Assembly: GCF_029211265.1 (NCBI RefSeq)
Contig: NZ_JARGEL010000026.1
Span: forward strand, 1-64,000
Reading direction: 5' to 3'
Source: Extensimonas soli
Lineage (GTDB): Bacteria > Pseudomonadota > Gammaproteobacteria > Burkholderiales > Burkholderiaceae_C
DNA: 64,000 nt
Position numbers and translations under genes: made by a program. Positions 17,923-26,610 of this stretch are shown piece by piece. Under the pieces are notes generated by a model that searched no databases, had not been told where the DNA came from, and saw only the letters and a list, made by a program, of their open reading frames with translations. Every line of letters starts with the position of its first letter. Position 1 is the first letter of the stretch.

Positions 17923-19161
17923 ATGAAAATCATCCAGAAATCCGCCAAGCTTGCCAATGTGTGCTACGACATCCGCGGGCCCATCATGGACGCGGCGCGG
18001 CAGATGGAAGAAGAGGGGCACAAGATCATCAAGCTCAACATCGGCAACCTGGCGGTGTTCGGCTTCGATGCGCCCGAGGAAGTGCAGCAGGACATGATCC
18101 GCAACCTGCCGAACTCGGCCGGTTATTCGGACAGCAAAGGCATTTTCGCGGCGCGCAAGGCCGTGATGCACGAGACGCAAAAGCTTGGCATCGCGGGCGT
18201 CACGCTCGACGACATTTACCTCGGCAACGGCGCGAGCGAGCTCATCGTGATGGCGACCAACGCGCTGCTCGACAACGGCGACGAGCTGCTCGTGCCCTCG
18301 CCCGACTACCCGCTGTGGACGGCGGCCGTGAGCCTCTCGGGCGGCACGCCCGTGCACTACCTGTGCGACGAGGGCAACGGCTGGATGCCCGACCTCGACG
18401 ACATCCGCCGCAAGATCACGCCCGCCACGCGCGGCATCGTGGTCATCAACCCCAACAACCCCACGGGCGCGCTCTATGCGCCCGAATTGCTGCAGGGCAT
18501 CGTGGCGCTGGCGCGCCAGCACGGCCTCGTGATTTTTGCCGACGAGGTCTATGACAAGGTGCTCTACGACGGCGTGCAGCACACGCCGCTGGCCTCGCTG
18601 AGCCAGGACGTGCTCACGCTGACCTTCAATTCGCTCTCCAAAGCCTACCGCTCGTGCGGCTACCGCGCGGGCTGGCTCGTGGTGTCGGGCGACAAAAAGC
18701 CCGCGCGCGACTACATCGAGGGGCTCAACATGCTCTCGAACATGCGCCTGTGTTCGAACGTGCCGGGGCAGTGGGCGATCCAGACGGCGCTGGGCGGCTA
18801 CCAGAGCATCAACGACCTGGTCAAGGAAGGCGGGCGCCTGCGCAAGCAGCGCGATCTGGCCCACGAGCTCATCACCGCCATCCCCGGCGTGAGCTGCGTC
18901 AAGCCGCAGGCGGCGCTGTACATGTTTCCGCGCCTCGATCCGGCGGTCTATCCGATCGAGGACGACCAGCAGTTCTTCCTCGAGCTGCTACAGGAAACGC
19001 GCGTGATGCTGGTACAGGGCACGGGCTTCAACTGGCACGCGAGCGACCACTTCCGCATCGTGTTCCTGCCGCACGAGGACGACCTGCGCGAGGCCATAGG
19101 GCGCGTGGCGCGCTTTCTGGCGCAGTACCGCAAGCGCTGCGGTACCGACAAGATGCTCTGA
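17923..19161 (+). CDS. alaA: Alanine-synthesising aminotransferase, AlaA type
   Basis: This is a class I PLP aminotransferase that makes alanine from pyruvate and glutamate. The 412 residues closely follow Escherichia coli AlaA: KLANVCYDIRGPI near the start, then DAPEEVQQDMIRNLP, PSPDYPLWTAAVSLSGG, NPNNPTGALY, the PLP-binding lysine in NSLSKAYR (K240), and GGYQSINDLV. The ATG at 17923 fits the family N-terminus. It is followed by the intergenic palindrome and then hom, and probably shares a transcript with hom. Confidence 0.93.
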   Translation: MKIIQKSAKLANVCYDIRGPIMDAARQMEEEGHKIIKLNIGNLAVFGFDAPEEVQQDMIRNLPNSAGYSDSKGIFAARKAVMHETQKLGIAGVTLDDIYLGNGASELIVMATNALLDNGDELLVPSPDYPLWTAAVSLSGGTPVHYLCDEGNGWMPDLDDIRRKITPATRGIVVINPNNPTGALYAPELLQGIVALARQHGLVIFADEVYDKVLYDGVQHTPLASLSQDVLTLTFNSLSKAYRSCGYRAGWLVVSGDKKPARDYIEGLNMLSNMRLCSNVPGQWAIQTALGGYQSINDLVKEGGRLRKQRDLAHELITAIPGVSCVKPQAALYMFPRLDPAVYPIEDDQQFFLELLQETRVMLVQGTGFNWHASDHFRIVFLPHEDDLREAIGRVARFLAQYRKRCGTDKML

Positions 19162-19170
19162 TGCTTTTGT

Positions 19171-19217
19171 TTTGATAGCTGCTCGCGCTTGTCCATCAAG
19201 CGCTGGTGGCATTTTTT
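19171..19217. repeat. Intact palindromic intergenic repeat
   Basis: TTTGATAGCTGCTCGCGCTTG and CAAGCGCTGGTGGC face each other with a short loop and end in a T run. This is a full copy of the repeat family found at 6002, 14631, 22856 and 25111, but its core is CTCG rather than CTAG. It lies between alaA and hom and could form a stem-loop in the transcript. Confidence 0.7.
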
Positions 19218-19229
19218 AGGGATAAACCA

Positions 19230-20588
<1,359 letters not shown>

Positions 20589-20618
20589 TGCAGACTCCGC
20601 AGGTCTGGCACTGAGCGG

Positions 20619-20651
20619 TTCTGTCTATAATTCAGGTCATTCTGTCCATAA
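20619..20651 (+). promoter_or_regulatory. Likely promoter-operator of the toxin-antitoxin pair
   Basis: TTCTGTCTATAA (20619-20630) and TTCTGTCCATAA (20640-20651) are direct repeats spaced 21 bases apart, two helical turns. The first contains a perfect TATAAT -10 box (20626-20631). Phd-type antitoxins commonly bind repeats that overlap their own promoter, so this is a good candidate autoregulatory site. Confidence 0.55.
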
Positions 20652-20662
20652 AAGGTGCTGTC

Positions 20663-20935
20663 ATGACTACCGTCTGGCAAGTGCAAGAAGCCAAGAGCCG
20701 TTTCAGCGAGTTGGTCGAGTGCGCCCAGCGCGAGGGGCCGCAGCTCATCACGCGGCACGGCCGGCCGGTGGCGCGCGTCGTTGCGCTCGGCGATGACGAC
20801 ACCGCCGGCACCGAAGCCCAGAGCGACGACGGTTTCGTCGCGTTTCTGCTGAGCGCCCCCAAGCTCGAGGGCGGCTTGCCCGCCATGCCGCGCAGCGCAG
20901 AGGCCGGGCGGCCGCCGCTTTTTGGCGAGCAGTGA
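20663..20935 (+). CDS. Type II toxin-antitoxin antitoxin, Phd/YefM family
   Basis: The 90-residue product has the Phd/YefM fold signature at the start: VQEAKSRFSELVECA, then GPQLITRHGRPVARVVAL. Such proteins bind their own operator through the N-terminus and neutralise the toxin through a flexible C-terminal tail. It is 12 bases upstream of a PIN-domain toxin gene and has its own promoter-like site. Both genes interrupt the usual hom-thrC neighbourhood. Confidence 0.9.
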   Translation: MTTVWQVQEAKSRFSELVECAQREGPQLITRHGRPVARVVALGDDDTAGTEAQSDDGFVAFLLSAPKLEGGLPAMPRSAEAGRPPLFGEQ

Positions 20936-20947
20936 GCGCGGGTTCTG

Positions 20948-21379
20948 ATGCGCTACCGTTGGCTGCTCGACACCTGCGTGCTCAGCGAGGTCACGCGCCT
21001 GCGGCCCGATGAGGGTGTGGTGCGCTGGCTGCGCGCGCACGGGCAAGGGGCGGCGGTGGCGGCGGTTTCTTTTGGCGAAATCCACTATGGCCTGGCCTGT
21101 CTGCCCATGGGTGCCAAGCGCAACCAGTTGCAGGCCTGGGCGTTATCGCTGGCGCAGCAGTTTGCCGGGCGCGTGCTGGTGACGGATGAGGCCGTGTGGC
21201 GGCACTTTGGTGAACTCAAAGCCTCGCTGCGCGCGCTCGGGCGCATGCAGGACACGCTCGACATCCTGATCGCCGCAAGCGCCATGGCGCACGGCTTGAC
21301 TGTGGTGACGCGCAATACGCGCCATTTCGAAGACATGGGTGTGCCCTTGCTCGACCCGTGGACGGCGCCAGCACCTTGA
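20948..21379 (+). CDS. Type II toxin, PIN-domain ribonuclease (VapC-like)
   Basis: The 143-residue protein has the PIN-domain layout: an early aspartate in LLDTCVLSE, a glutamate in SFGEIHYGL, and late acidic residues in DTLDILIAASA. HGLTVVTRNTRHFEDMGV closes the domain, and VapC and FitB toxins cleave RNA with these residues. The length is typical at about 130-145. It is paired with the Phd/YefM antitoxin just upstream. Its stop is 24 bases before thrC, so read-through into thrC is likely. Confidence 0.92.
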   Translation: MRYRWLLDTCVLSEVTRLRPDEGVVRWLRAHGQGAAVAAVSFGEIHYGLACLPMGAKRNQLQAWALSLAQQFAGRVLVTDEAVWRHFGELKASLRALGRMQDTLDILIAASAMAHGLTVVTRNTRHFEDMGVPLLDPWTAPAP

Positions 21380-21403
21380 TTTTTGCTACTTGTTTTTCAC
21401 CCT

Positions 21404-22834
21404 ATGCACTACCTCTCCACCCGCGGTGACGACACACCGCGCAAGTTTTGCGACATCCTGCTCGAGGGGCTGGCACCCGACGGCGGGCTTTACATGCCTG
21501 CGCACTACCCGCAGATCGACGCCGCGCGGCTGCGGGCGTTGCGCGCGGTGTATCGCGAGCAGGGCTACGCGGCGCTCGCGTTCGAGCTGCTGTCGCTTTA
21601 TATAGACGACATTCCCGCGCCCGACCTGCGCCGCCTGTGCGAAAAAACCTACACGCCCGAGGTGTTCGGCACGCGCGCGATCACGCCTCTGAAAAAGCTA
21701 GAAGACGGCTTTTACCTCGAAGAACTTTCGAACGGCCCCACGCTCGCCTTCAAGGACATGGCCATGCAGCTGCTGGGCAACCTGTTCGAATACGAGCTCG
21801 CGCGCCGTGGCGAGGCGCTCAACATTCTGGGCGCGACCAGCGGCGACACCGGCAGCGCGGCCGAATACGCGATGCGCGGCAAGCGCGGCATCCGCGTGTT
21901 CATGCTCAGCCCGCATGGGCGCATGAGCCCGTTCCAGCAGGCGCAGATGTTCAGCCTGCAGGACGCCAACATCCACAACCTGGCGATCGAAGGCGTGTTC
22001 GACGACTGTCAGGACATCGTCAAGGCCGTGAGCAACGACCTGGACTTCAAGCGCCGCTACCGCATAGGCACCGTCAACTCGATCAACTGGGCGCGGCTGC
22101 TCGCGCAGGTGGTGTATTACTTTGCGGGCTACTTTCAGGCCACGGCATCGGAGAGCGAAAAAGTCAGCTTCAGCGTGCCCAGCGGCAACTTTGGCAACGT
22201 CTGCGCGGGCCACGTGGCGCGCATGATGGGCTTGCCCATAGACCGTCTGGTGGTGGCGACGAACGAGAACGACGTGCTCGACGAGTTCTTGCGCACCGGC
22301 GTGTACCGCGTGCGCGCGAGCCGCGACACGCACGAAACCAGCAGCCCCAGCATGGACATCAGCAAGGCGAGCAACTTCGAGCGCTTCATCTTCGACCTGC
22401 TGGGGCGTGACGGCGCGCGCGTCAAGGCACTGTTCCAGGACGCGCTCGCGCAGCACGGGCAGTTCGACCTGAGCGCCGATCCGGCCTTTGCCGAAGTGCG
22501 CGAGCGCTACGGTTTCGTGAGCGGCAAGAGCACGCACGCAGACCGCCTGGCGACGATCCGCGACGTGCATGCGCGCGGTGGCGTGACGATCGATCCGCAC
22601 ACCGCCGATGGCGTCAAGGTGGCGCGCGAATACGTGCAGCCGGGCGTGCCCATGATCGTGCTCGAAACCGCGCTGCCCATCAAATTCGCCGCCACCATCC
22701 GCGAAGCGCTGAGGCACGAACCTGACCGCCCTGCGCGCTTCGAAGGCATCGAAAACCTGCCACGCCGCGTGCAGGTGCTGCCGGCCGAGGTGCAGCGCGT
22801 CAAGGACTACATCGCGCAGCATTGCGATTCATGA
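21404..22834 (+). CDS. thrC: Threonine synthase
   Basis: This PLP enzyme converts phosphohomoserine to threonine. The 476 residues begin with the family motif MHYLSTRGD, and the PLP lysine is in GPTLAFKDMAMQ (K117). The phosphate-binding block GATSGDTGSAAEYA follows, with FSVPSGNFGNVCAGH further on. Length matches the proteobacterial long form. The ATG at 21404 is chosen on family fit; seven in-frame codons upstream are not conserved. No homoserine kinase is nearby. Confidence 0.95.
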   Translation: MHYLSTRGDDTPRKFCDILLEGLAPDGGLYMPAHYPQIDAARLRALRAVYREQGYAALAFELLSLYIDDIPAPDLRRLCEKTYTPEVFGTRAITPLKKLEDGFYLEELSNGPTLAFKDMAMQLLGNLFEYELARRGEALNILGATSGDTGSAAEYAMRGKRGIRVFMLSPHGRMSPFQQAQMFSLQDANIHNLAIEGVFDDCQDIVKAVSNDLDFKRRYRIGTVNSINWARLLAQVVYYFAGYFQATASESEKVSFSVPSGNFGNVCAGHVARMMGLPIDRLVVATNENDVLDEFLRTGVYRVRASRDTHETSSPSMDISKASNFERFIFDLLGRDGARVKALFQDALAQHGQFDLSADPAFAEVRERYGFVSGKSTHADRLATIRDVHARGGVTIDPHTADGVKVAREYVQPGVPMIVLETALPIKFAATIREALRHEPDRPARFEGIENLPRRVQVLPAEVQRVKDYIAQHCDS

Positions 22835-22855
22835 TGAAAAACGGCTTTTTTGCAG

Positions 22856-22889
22856 ATATATCAAGCGCAAGTAGCTATTAAAAATATAG
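22856..22889. repeat. Degraded palindromic intergenic repeat
   Basis: ATATATCAAGCGCAAGTAGCTATT matches one side of the family repeat, with GCTAGC altered to AAGTAGC. It lies between thrC and mobB, 22 bases after the thrC stop. Confidence 0.5.
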
Positions 22890-22908
22890 TTTCCAGAGGG
22901 CGCAAGGC

Positions 22909-23472
22909 ATGAAAGTCGTCGGCTTTGCCGGGTTTTCCGGCGCGGGCAAGACCACGCTGATCGAGCAGATCATTCCCGCGCTGCGCCAGCAGGGCCAGCG
23001 CGTGTCGGTGGTCAAGCACGCGCACCACAGGTTCGACATCGACCATCCGGGCAAGGACAGCTTCCGCCACCGCGCGGCGGGCGCCTTCGAGGTGCTGGTG
23101 GCGTCGGATCAGCGTTTGGCGCTGCTGCGCGAATTCGAGCAGCCCGTGCAGCTCAGCGTGCACCAGCTGCTCGCCGAGCTCTACGACGGTGTGGACTGGG
23201 TGTTCGTCGAAGGCTACAAGTGGAGCGATCTGCCGAAGATCGAGGTTTGGCGTCCTGCGCAGCTTGGCGAAGCCGAACGCGCCGTGCTCTACCCGCACGA
23301 CATGTTCGTCGTCGCGGTCGCAACCAACGCGCCCGAGCGCCTGCCCGAGCCCACGCAGCGGCCCGTGCTGCCGCTCGACGCGCCGCAACAAGTCGCGCAA
23401 TGGCTGCGCACGCAGGCCGAGCGTTTTGATTACGATCCAGCCCGTCACCTCGCTGGCAAGCTCCCCGCATGA
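22909..23472 (+). CDS. mobB: Molybdopterin-guanine dinucleotide biosynthesis adaptor MobB
   Basis: MobB is a P-loop GTPase-like protein that helps MobA attach GMP to the molybdenum cofactor. The 187 residues start MKVVGFAGFSGAGKTTLIEQ with Walker A at residues 9-16. KHAHHRFDIDHPGKDSFRHRAAGA follows and matches the family, and then VDWVFVEGYKWSDLPKIEV. It is four bases into an overlap with moeA, giving a mobB-moeA-moaD set. Confidence 0.93.
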   Translation: MKVVGFAGFSGAGKTTLIEQIIPALRQQGQRVSVVKHAHHRFDIDHPGKDSFRHRAAGAFEVLVASDQRLALLREFEQPVQLSVHQLLAELYDGVDWVFVEGYKWSDLPKIEVWRPAQLGEAERAVLYPHDMFVVAVATNAPERLPEPTQRPVLPLDAPQQVAQWLRTQAERFDYDPARHLAGKLPA

Positions 23473-24821
23473 CGATGAAACACCCGCCCTTGAAACCTTT
23501 CGACGAGGCTCTGGCCGAGTTGCTCGCGTGCGCCACGCACTTGCCGGGCCGCGACGCGGTCGCCACCTGGGACGCCGACGGCCGCGTGCTGGTGGCGGAC
23601 GCCGTTTCGCCGCTGCACGTGCCGCCGCAGGACAACAGCGCGATGGATGGCTACGCGCTGCGCTGTGCCGACGTGCCGGCTGCTGGCGCCGTGCTGCGCG
23701 TGGCCCAGCGCATTGCCGCGGGCAACAGCGGCCTGCCCCTGCAGCCGGGCACCGCGGCGCGCATCTTTACGGGCGCGCCCGTGCCGCCGGGCGCCGACGC
23801 CGTGGTGATGCAGGAAGATTGTGAGGCGCTGCCGGGCGCCGCTGAGGATGCAGGCGAGGGCGCCGGGCCGGCAAGCGCGGGCACATCCACCTCGGCGGAT
23901 GTGTCCACCTTGGGCCGCGTGCGCATCCACACCGTGCCCCAACCGGGTCAGGCCATACGCCGTGCGGGCGAGGACATCGCGCGCGGCGCCGTGGTACTGC
24001 GCGCGGGCACGCGCCTCACGCCCGCGGCTTTGGGCCTGGCGGCCAGCATAGGCATGGACAAGTTGCAGGTGGCGCAGCGCCCGCGCGTGGCTTTGTTTTC
24101 CACGGGCGACGAGCTCGTCATGCCGGGCGAGCTGCCCCCCGAGCGCATGCCACCCGGCGCGATCTACAACAGCAACCGCTTCTTTTTGCGCGCGCTGCTG
24201 CAGCGCCTGGGCTGCCACGTCACCGACCTGGGCATCGTCCCCGACCAGCGCGACGCCACCGTGGCGGCGCTGCGCACGGCGAGCGCGCAGCATGATTTGA
24301 TTTTGACCAGCGGCGGCGTCTCGGTGGGCGAGGAAGACCACGTCAAGCCCGCGGTGCAGGCGCTCGGGCGGCTCGATTTGTGGCAGATCGCGATCAAGCC
24401 GGGCAAGCCGTTCGCCTATGGGCACATCGACGCGGCCGCACAAGGCGGTGCTGCGAGCGGCGCTGCGGGCACAAGCGGCCCCACGCATTTCATCGGCCTG
24501 CCGGGCAACCCGGTGTCCAGCCTCATCACCTTCATGCTGCTCGTGCGGCCGTTTTTGCTGCGCCTGCAAGGCGTGGCCGACGTGCAGCCGCGCTTCATTG
24601 CCGCGACGGCGCACTTTGACTGGCCCAAGGCCGACCGGCGGCGCGAATTCGTGCGCGTGCGGCGCAACGACCAAGGCGGGCTGGACTTGTTTGCCCACCA
24701 GGGCGCAGGCGTGCTCACCTCGACCGTGTGGGGCGACGGCGTGGTCGATGTGCCGCCGGGCCAGACCATTGCGCGCGGCGACACGGTGCGCTACCTGCCG
24801 TTCGCGGAGCTGATGGCATGA
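23469..24821 (+). CDS. moeA: Molybdopterin molybdotransferase MoeA
   Basis: MoeA inserts molybdate into adenylated molybdopterin. The 450 residues have the family blocks DNSAMDGYA near residue 55 and RIFTGAPVPPGADAVVMQE. ALFSTGDELV comes later, then TSGGVSVGEEDHV and the FIGLPGNPVSS block near residue 342. An insertion rich in Gly and Ala around residues 118-142 is longer than in most homologues. It overlaps mobB upstream (ATGA) and moaD downstream (ATGA), so the three are translationally coupled. Confidence 0.95.
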   Translation: MTMKHPPLKPFDEALAELLACATHLPGRDAVATWDADGRVLVADAVSPLHVPPQDNSAMDGYALRCADVPAAGAVLRVAQRIAAGNSGLPLQPGTAARIFTGAPVPPGADAVVMQEDCEALPGAAEDAGEGAGPASAGTSTSADVSTLGRVRIHTVPQPGQAIRRAGEDIARGAVVLRAGTRLTPAALGLAASIGMDKLQVAQRPRVALFSTGDELVMPGELPPERMPPGAIYNSNRFFLRALLQRLGCHVTDLGIVPDQRDATVAALRTASAQHDLILTSGGVSVGEEDHVKPAVQALGRLDLWQIAIKPGKPFAYGHIDAAAQGGAASGAAGTSGPTHFIGLPGNPVSSLITFMLLVRPFLLRLQGVADVQPRFIAATAHFDWPKADRRREFVRVRRNDQGGLDLFAHQGAGVLTSTVWGDGVVDVPPGQTIARGDTVRYLPFAELMA

Positions 24822-25099
24822 GCGCGTCTGCACTGCAACCCGCGGCCAAGCGCGTCACCGTGCGCTACTTTGCCGCGATCCGCGAAGCGCTGGGGCAGGG
24901 CAGCGAAAGCCTGCAGACCGAGGCTGCCACGCTGGGCGCGCTGCGCGACGCACTGATCGCGCGTGGCGGCGCCTACGCCGAGAGCCTTGCGCGCAGCCGC
25001 GCCGTGCGCATGGCGCTCGACCAGACGCTCGCGAGCGAGGACGCTGCGCTGCACGATGGCGCCGAGGTGGCTTTCTTCCCGCCCGTCACGGGTGGCTGA
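24818..25099 (+). CDS. moaD: Molybdopterin synthase sulfur carrier subunit MoaD
   Basis: MoaD is the ubiquitin-like small subunit of molybdopterin synthase, which carries the thiocarboxylate sulfur on its C-terminal glycine. The 93-residue product has the beta-grasp pattern (VTVRYFAAIREALG ... DGAEVAFFPPVTGG) and ends in the required Gly-Gly. Start overlaps the moeA stop. The large subunit gene moaE, which often follows moaD, is not next; a MITE-split repeat and a reverse gene are. Confidence 0.93.
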   Translation: MSASALQPAAKRVTVRYFAAIREALGQGSESLQTEAATLGALRDALIARGGAYAESLARSRAVRMALDQTLASEDAALHDGAEVAFFPPVTGG

Positions 25100-25110
25100 T
25101 TGCATATAAA

Positions 25111-25325
25111 AATAGCCTCTAGGAGCCTGTCGGACTTTGGAATCGTCGGCTGCGAATGCGCCGCAGCGGCCCATTTTTTACCGTCTTCTTGCCCCATAGT
25201 CCCGCTATGGGGCTGCGAATCCGGCAAAAACTGGTCTCGCTGGGGCGCATTCTCGCTTTCGACGCCCAAAGTGCGGCAGGCTCCTAGCGCCCGTGTATCA
25301 AGCGCTGAAGCTATCAAAAGATTAG
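25111..25325. repeat. Palindromic intergenic repeat split by a second MITE
   Basis: Joining 25111-25122 to 25288-25325 rebuilds AATAGCCTCTAG followed by CGCCCGTGTATCAAGCGCTGAAGCTAT, a copy of the family repeat. The CTAG core is again the insertion point, here of the element at 25123-25283. Confidence 0.6.
25123..25283. mobile_element. MITE-like element, 161 bp, CTAG target duplication
   Basis: Ends are GAGCCTGTCGGACTTTGG and its near complement (CCAAAGTGCGGCAGGCTC), an 18-base terminal inverted repeat with two mismatches. CTAG lies directly outside both ends (25119-25122 and 25284-25287). The centre holds a perfect CCCCATAG/CTATGGGG hairpin. There is no coding sequence. It is unrelated in sequence to the element at 6012, but has the same size, same target and same host repeat. 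Confidence 0.75.
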
Positions 25326-25338
25326 CAATGCGGGATTT

Positions 25339-26100
25339 TCAGCGCGGTGCCATGCGGATCGCGCCGTCAATGCGGATCACTTCGCCGTTGAGCATGTCGT
25401 TTTCGAAGATGTGCTGCACGAGCTTGGCGTAATCGTCGGGGTGGCCCAAGCGGCTCGGGAAGGGCACGCTCGCAGCGAGCGAATCGCGCACGTTCTGCGG
25501 CAGGCTCATGAGCAGGGGCGTGCCGAAGATGCCGGGCGCGATGGTCATGTTGCGAATGCCGTCGCGCGCCAGGTCGCGGGCGATCGGCAAGGTCATGCCG
25601 ACCACGCCGCCCTTGGACGCCGAATACGCGGCCTGGCCGATCTGCCCTTCGAAAGCCGCCACGCTCGCGGTCGAGATCATCGCGCCGCGCTCGCCGGTAT
25701 CGGCGTCGGGTTCGTTCTTGCACATGGCCTCAGCCGCGAGACGGATCATGTTGAAGCTGCCGATCAGGTTCACCGTGATGGTCTTGGTGAACGCAGCCAG
25801 CGGGTGCGCGCCGTTCTTGCCCACGGTTTTTTCTGCAGGGCCAATGCCCGCGCAGTTCACCAGGCCCATGAGCTTGCCCATGGACACCGCCTTGGCGACC
25901 ACGGCCTGGCCGTCGGCCTCGCTGCTCACGTCGCATTTCACGAAAGCGCCGCCAATCTCCTTGGCCACGGCTTCGCCCTTTTCCACCTGCACATCGGCGA
26001 TGACCACCTTGCCTCCCTGCGCCGCAAGCCGCCGCGCCGTGCCTTCGCCGAGCCCCGATGCGCCGCCCGTGACGATGAATACCTTGCCTTTGATTTCCAT
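25339..26100 (-). CDS. Short-chain 3-hydroxyacyl-CoA dehydrogenase (HSD10-like SDR)
   Basis: This is a classical SDR oxidoreductase of 253 residues, closest to type II 3-hydroxyacyl-CoA dehydrogenases. The NAD-binding [10 protein letters not shown] lies at about residues 11-20. NCAG and the catalytic tyrosine-lysine pair in YSASKGG follow, then the PGIFGTPLL segment and the [16 protein letters not shown] tail. Such enzymes act in fatty-acid or branched-chain oxidation. The ATG at 26100 is chosen because the 31 in-frame codons upstream are not SDR-like. It is a single reverse gene, convergent with moaD. Confidence 0.9.
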   Translation of the reverse strand: MEIKGKVFIVTGGASGLGEGTARRLAAQGGKVVIADVQVEKGEAVAKEIGGAFVKCDVSSEADGQAVVAKAVSMGKLMGLVNCAGIGPAEKTVGKNGAHPLAAFTKTITVNLIGSFNMIRLAAEAMCKNEPDADTGERGAMISTASVAAFEGQIGQAAYSASKGGVVGMTLPIARDLARDGIRNMTIAPGIFGTPLLMSLPQNVRDSLAASVPFPSRLGHPDDYAKLVQHIFENDMLNGEVIRIDGAIRMAPR

Positions 26101-26222
26101 GCTGAAAAGTCTCCGTCGAGTGAGTGAAAAAACGCCGCAGCGATGCGGGTGCGGCAGATTATCGGGCATGGCCGCAGGCCCAGCGCCGCGCATGAGGCCG
26201 CGGTGCGCATAGCGCGCATGCT

Positions 26223-26228
26223 TATAAT
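26223..26228 (+). promoter_or_regulatory. Candidate -10 box of the tRNA-Gly promoter
   Basis: A perfect TATAAT lies 70 bases before the tRNA. No convincing -35 box was found at the usual distance. It would leave a short 5' leader that contains a GCCCAG/CTGGGC hairpin. Confidence 0.35.
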
Positions 26229-26298
26229 CGGCACCCTCTCGGACAAGGGCGCCCAGGCAAGTTTTCTGCTGGGCTCTTCAATGTCTGACGTATCTCTC

Positions 26299-26372
26299 GC
26301 GGGCGTCGTTCAATGGCAGGACCTGAGCTTCCCAAGCTCAAGACGTGGGTTCGATTCCCATCGCCCGCTCCA
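26299..26372 (+). tRNA. tRNA-Gly (anticodon CCC), ICE integration site
   Basis: The 74 bases fold as a cloverleaf: acceptor stem GCGGGCG paired with CGCCCGC, anticodon stem TGAGC/GCTCA around the loop TTCCCAA (anticodon CCC), T-arm GTGGGTTCGATTCCCAT, and an encoded CCA. ICEs of the ICEclc family integrate at the 3' end of tRNA-Gly genes. The integrase gene starts 238 bases downstream in the same direction, so the 3' part of this gene is the presumed attL core. Confidence 0.97.
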
Positions 26373-26386
26373 CTGCATCAATCTGC

Positions 26387-26515
26387 GGACTTCCGCAGAA
26401 GTCCAAGAGAGCCTGCAAGTCGTTGCTACACAAGGACTTTTCCTCTCTTTGACGTTCTGCCGCGGTCCACTGCGATCCGCCTACAGCCGGGACTTTTAAG
26501 TCCACAAACAAGTCC
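26387..26515. repeat. Six AAGTCC/GGACTT motifs between attL and the integrase
   Basis: GGACTT occurs at 26387, 26434 and 26490, and AAGTCC at 26399, 26498 and 26510. The first pair forms part of a CTGCGGACTTCCGCAG hairpin. Such clusters next to att sites can be arm-type binding sites of integrase or excisionase. This role is inference from position and repetition. Confidence 0.45.
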
Positions 26516-26610
26516 ATTTTTGCGGGTGCGGCTGATTCCGGATTGTTGATGGAGGGGCGAGGTCGACGTGACCAGCATCTGGTTCCTGACTCATGTTCAG
26601 GAGCAAGAGC

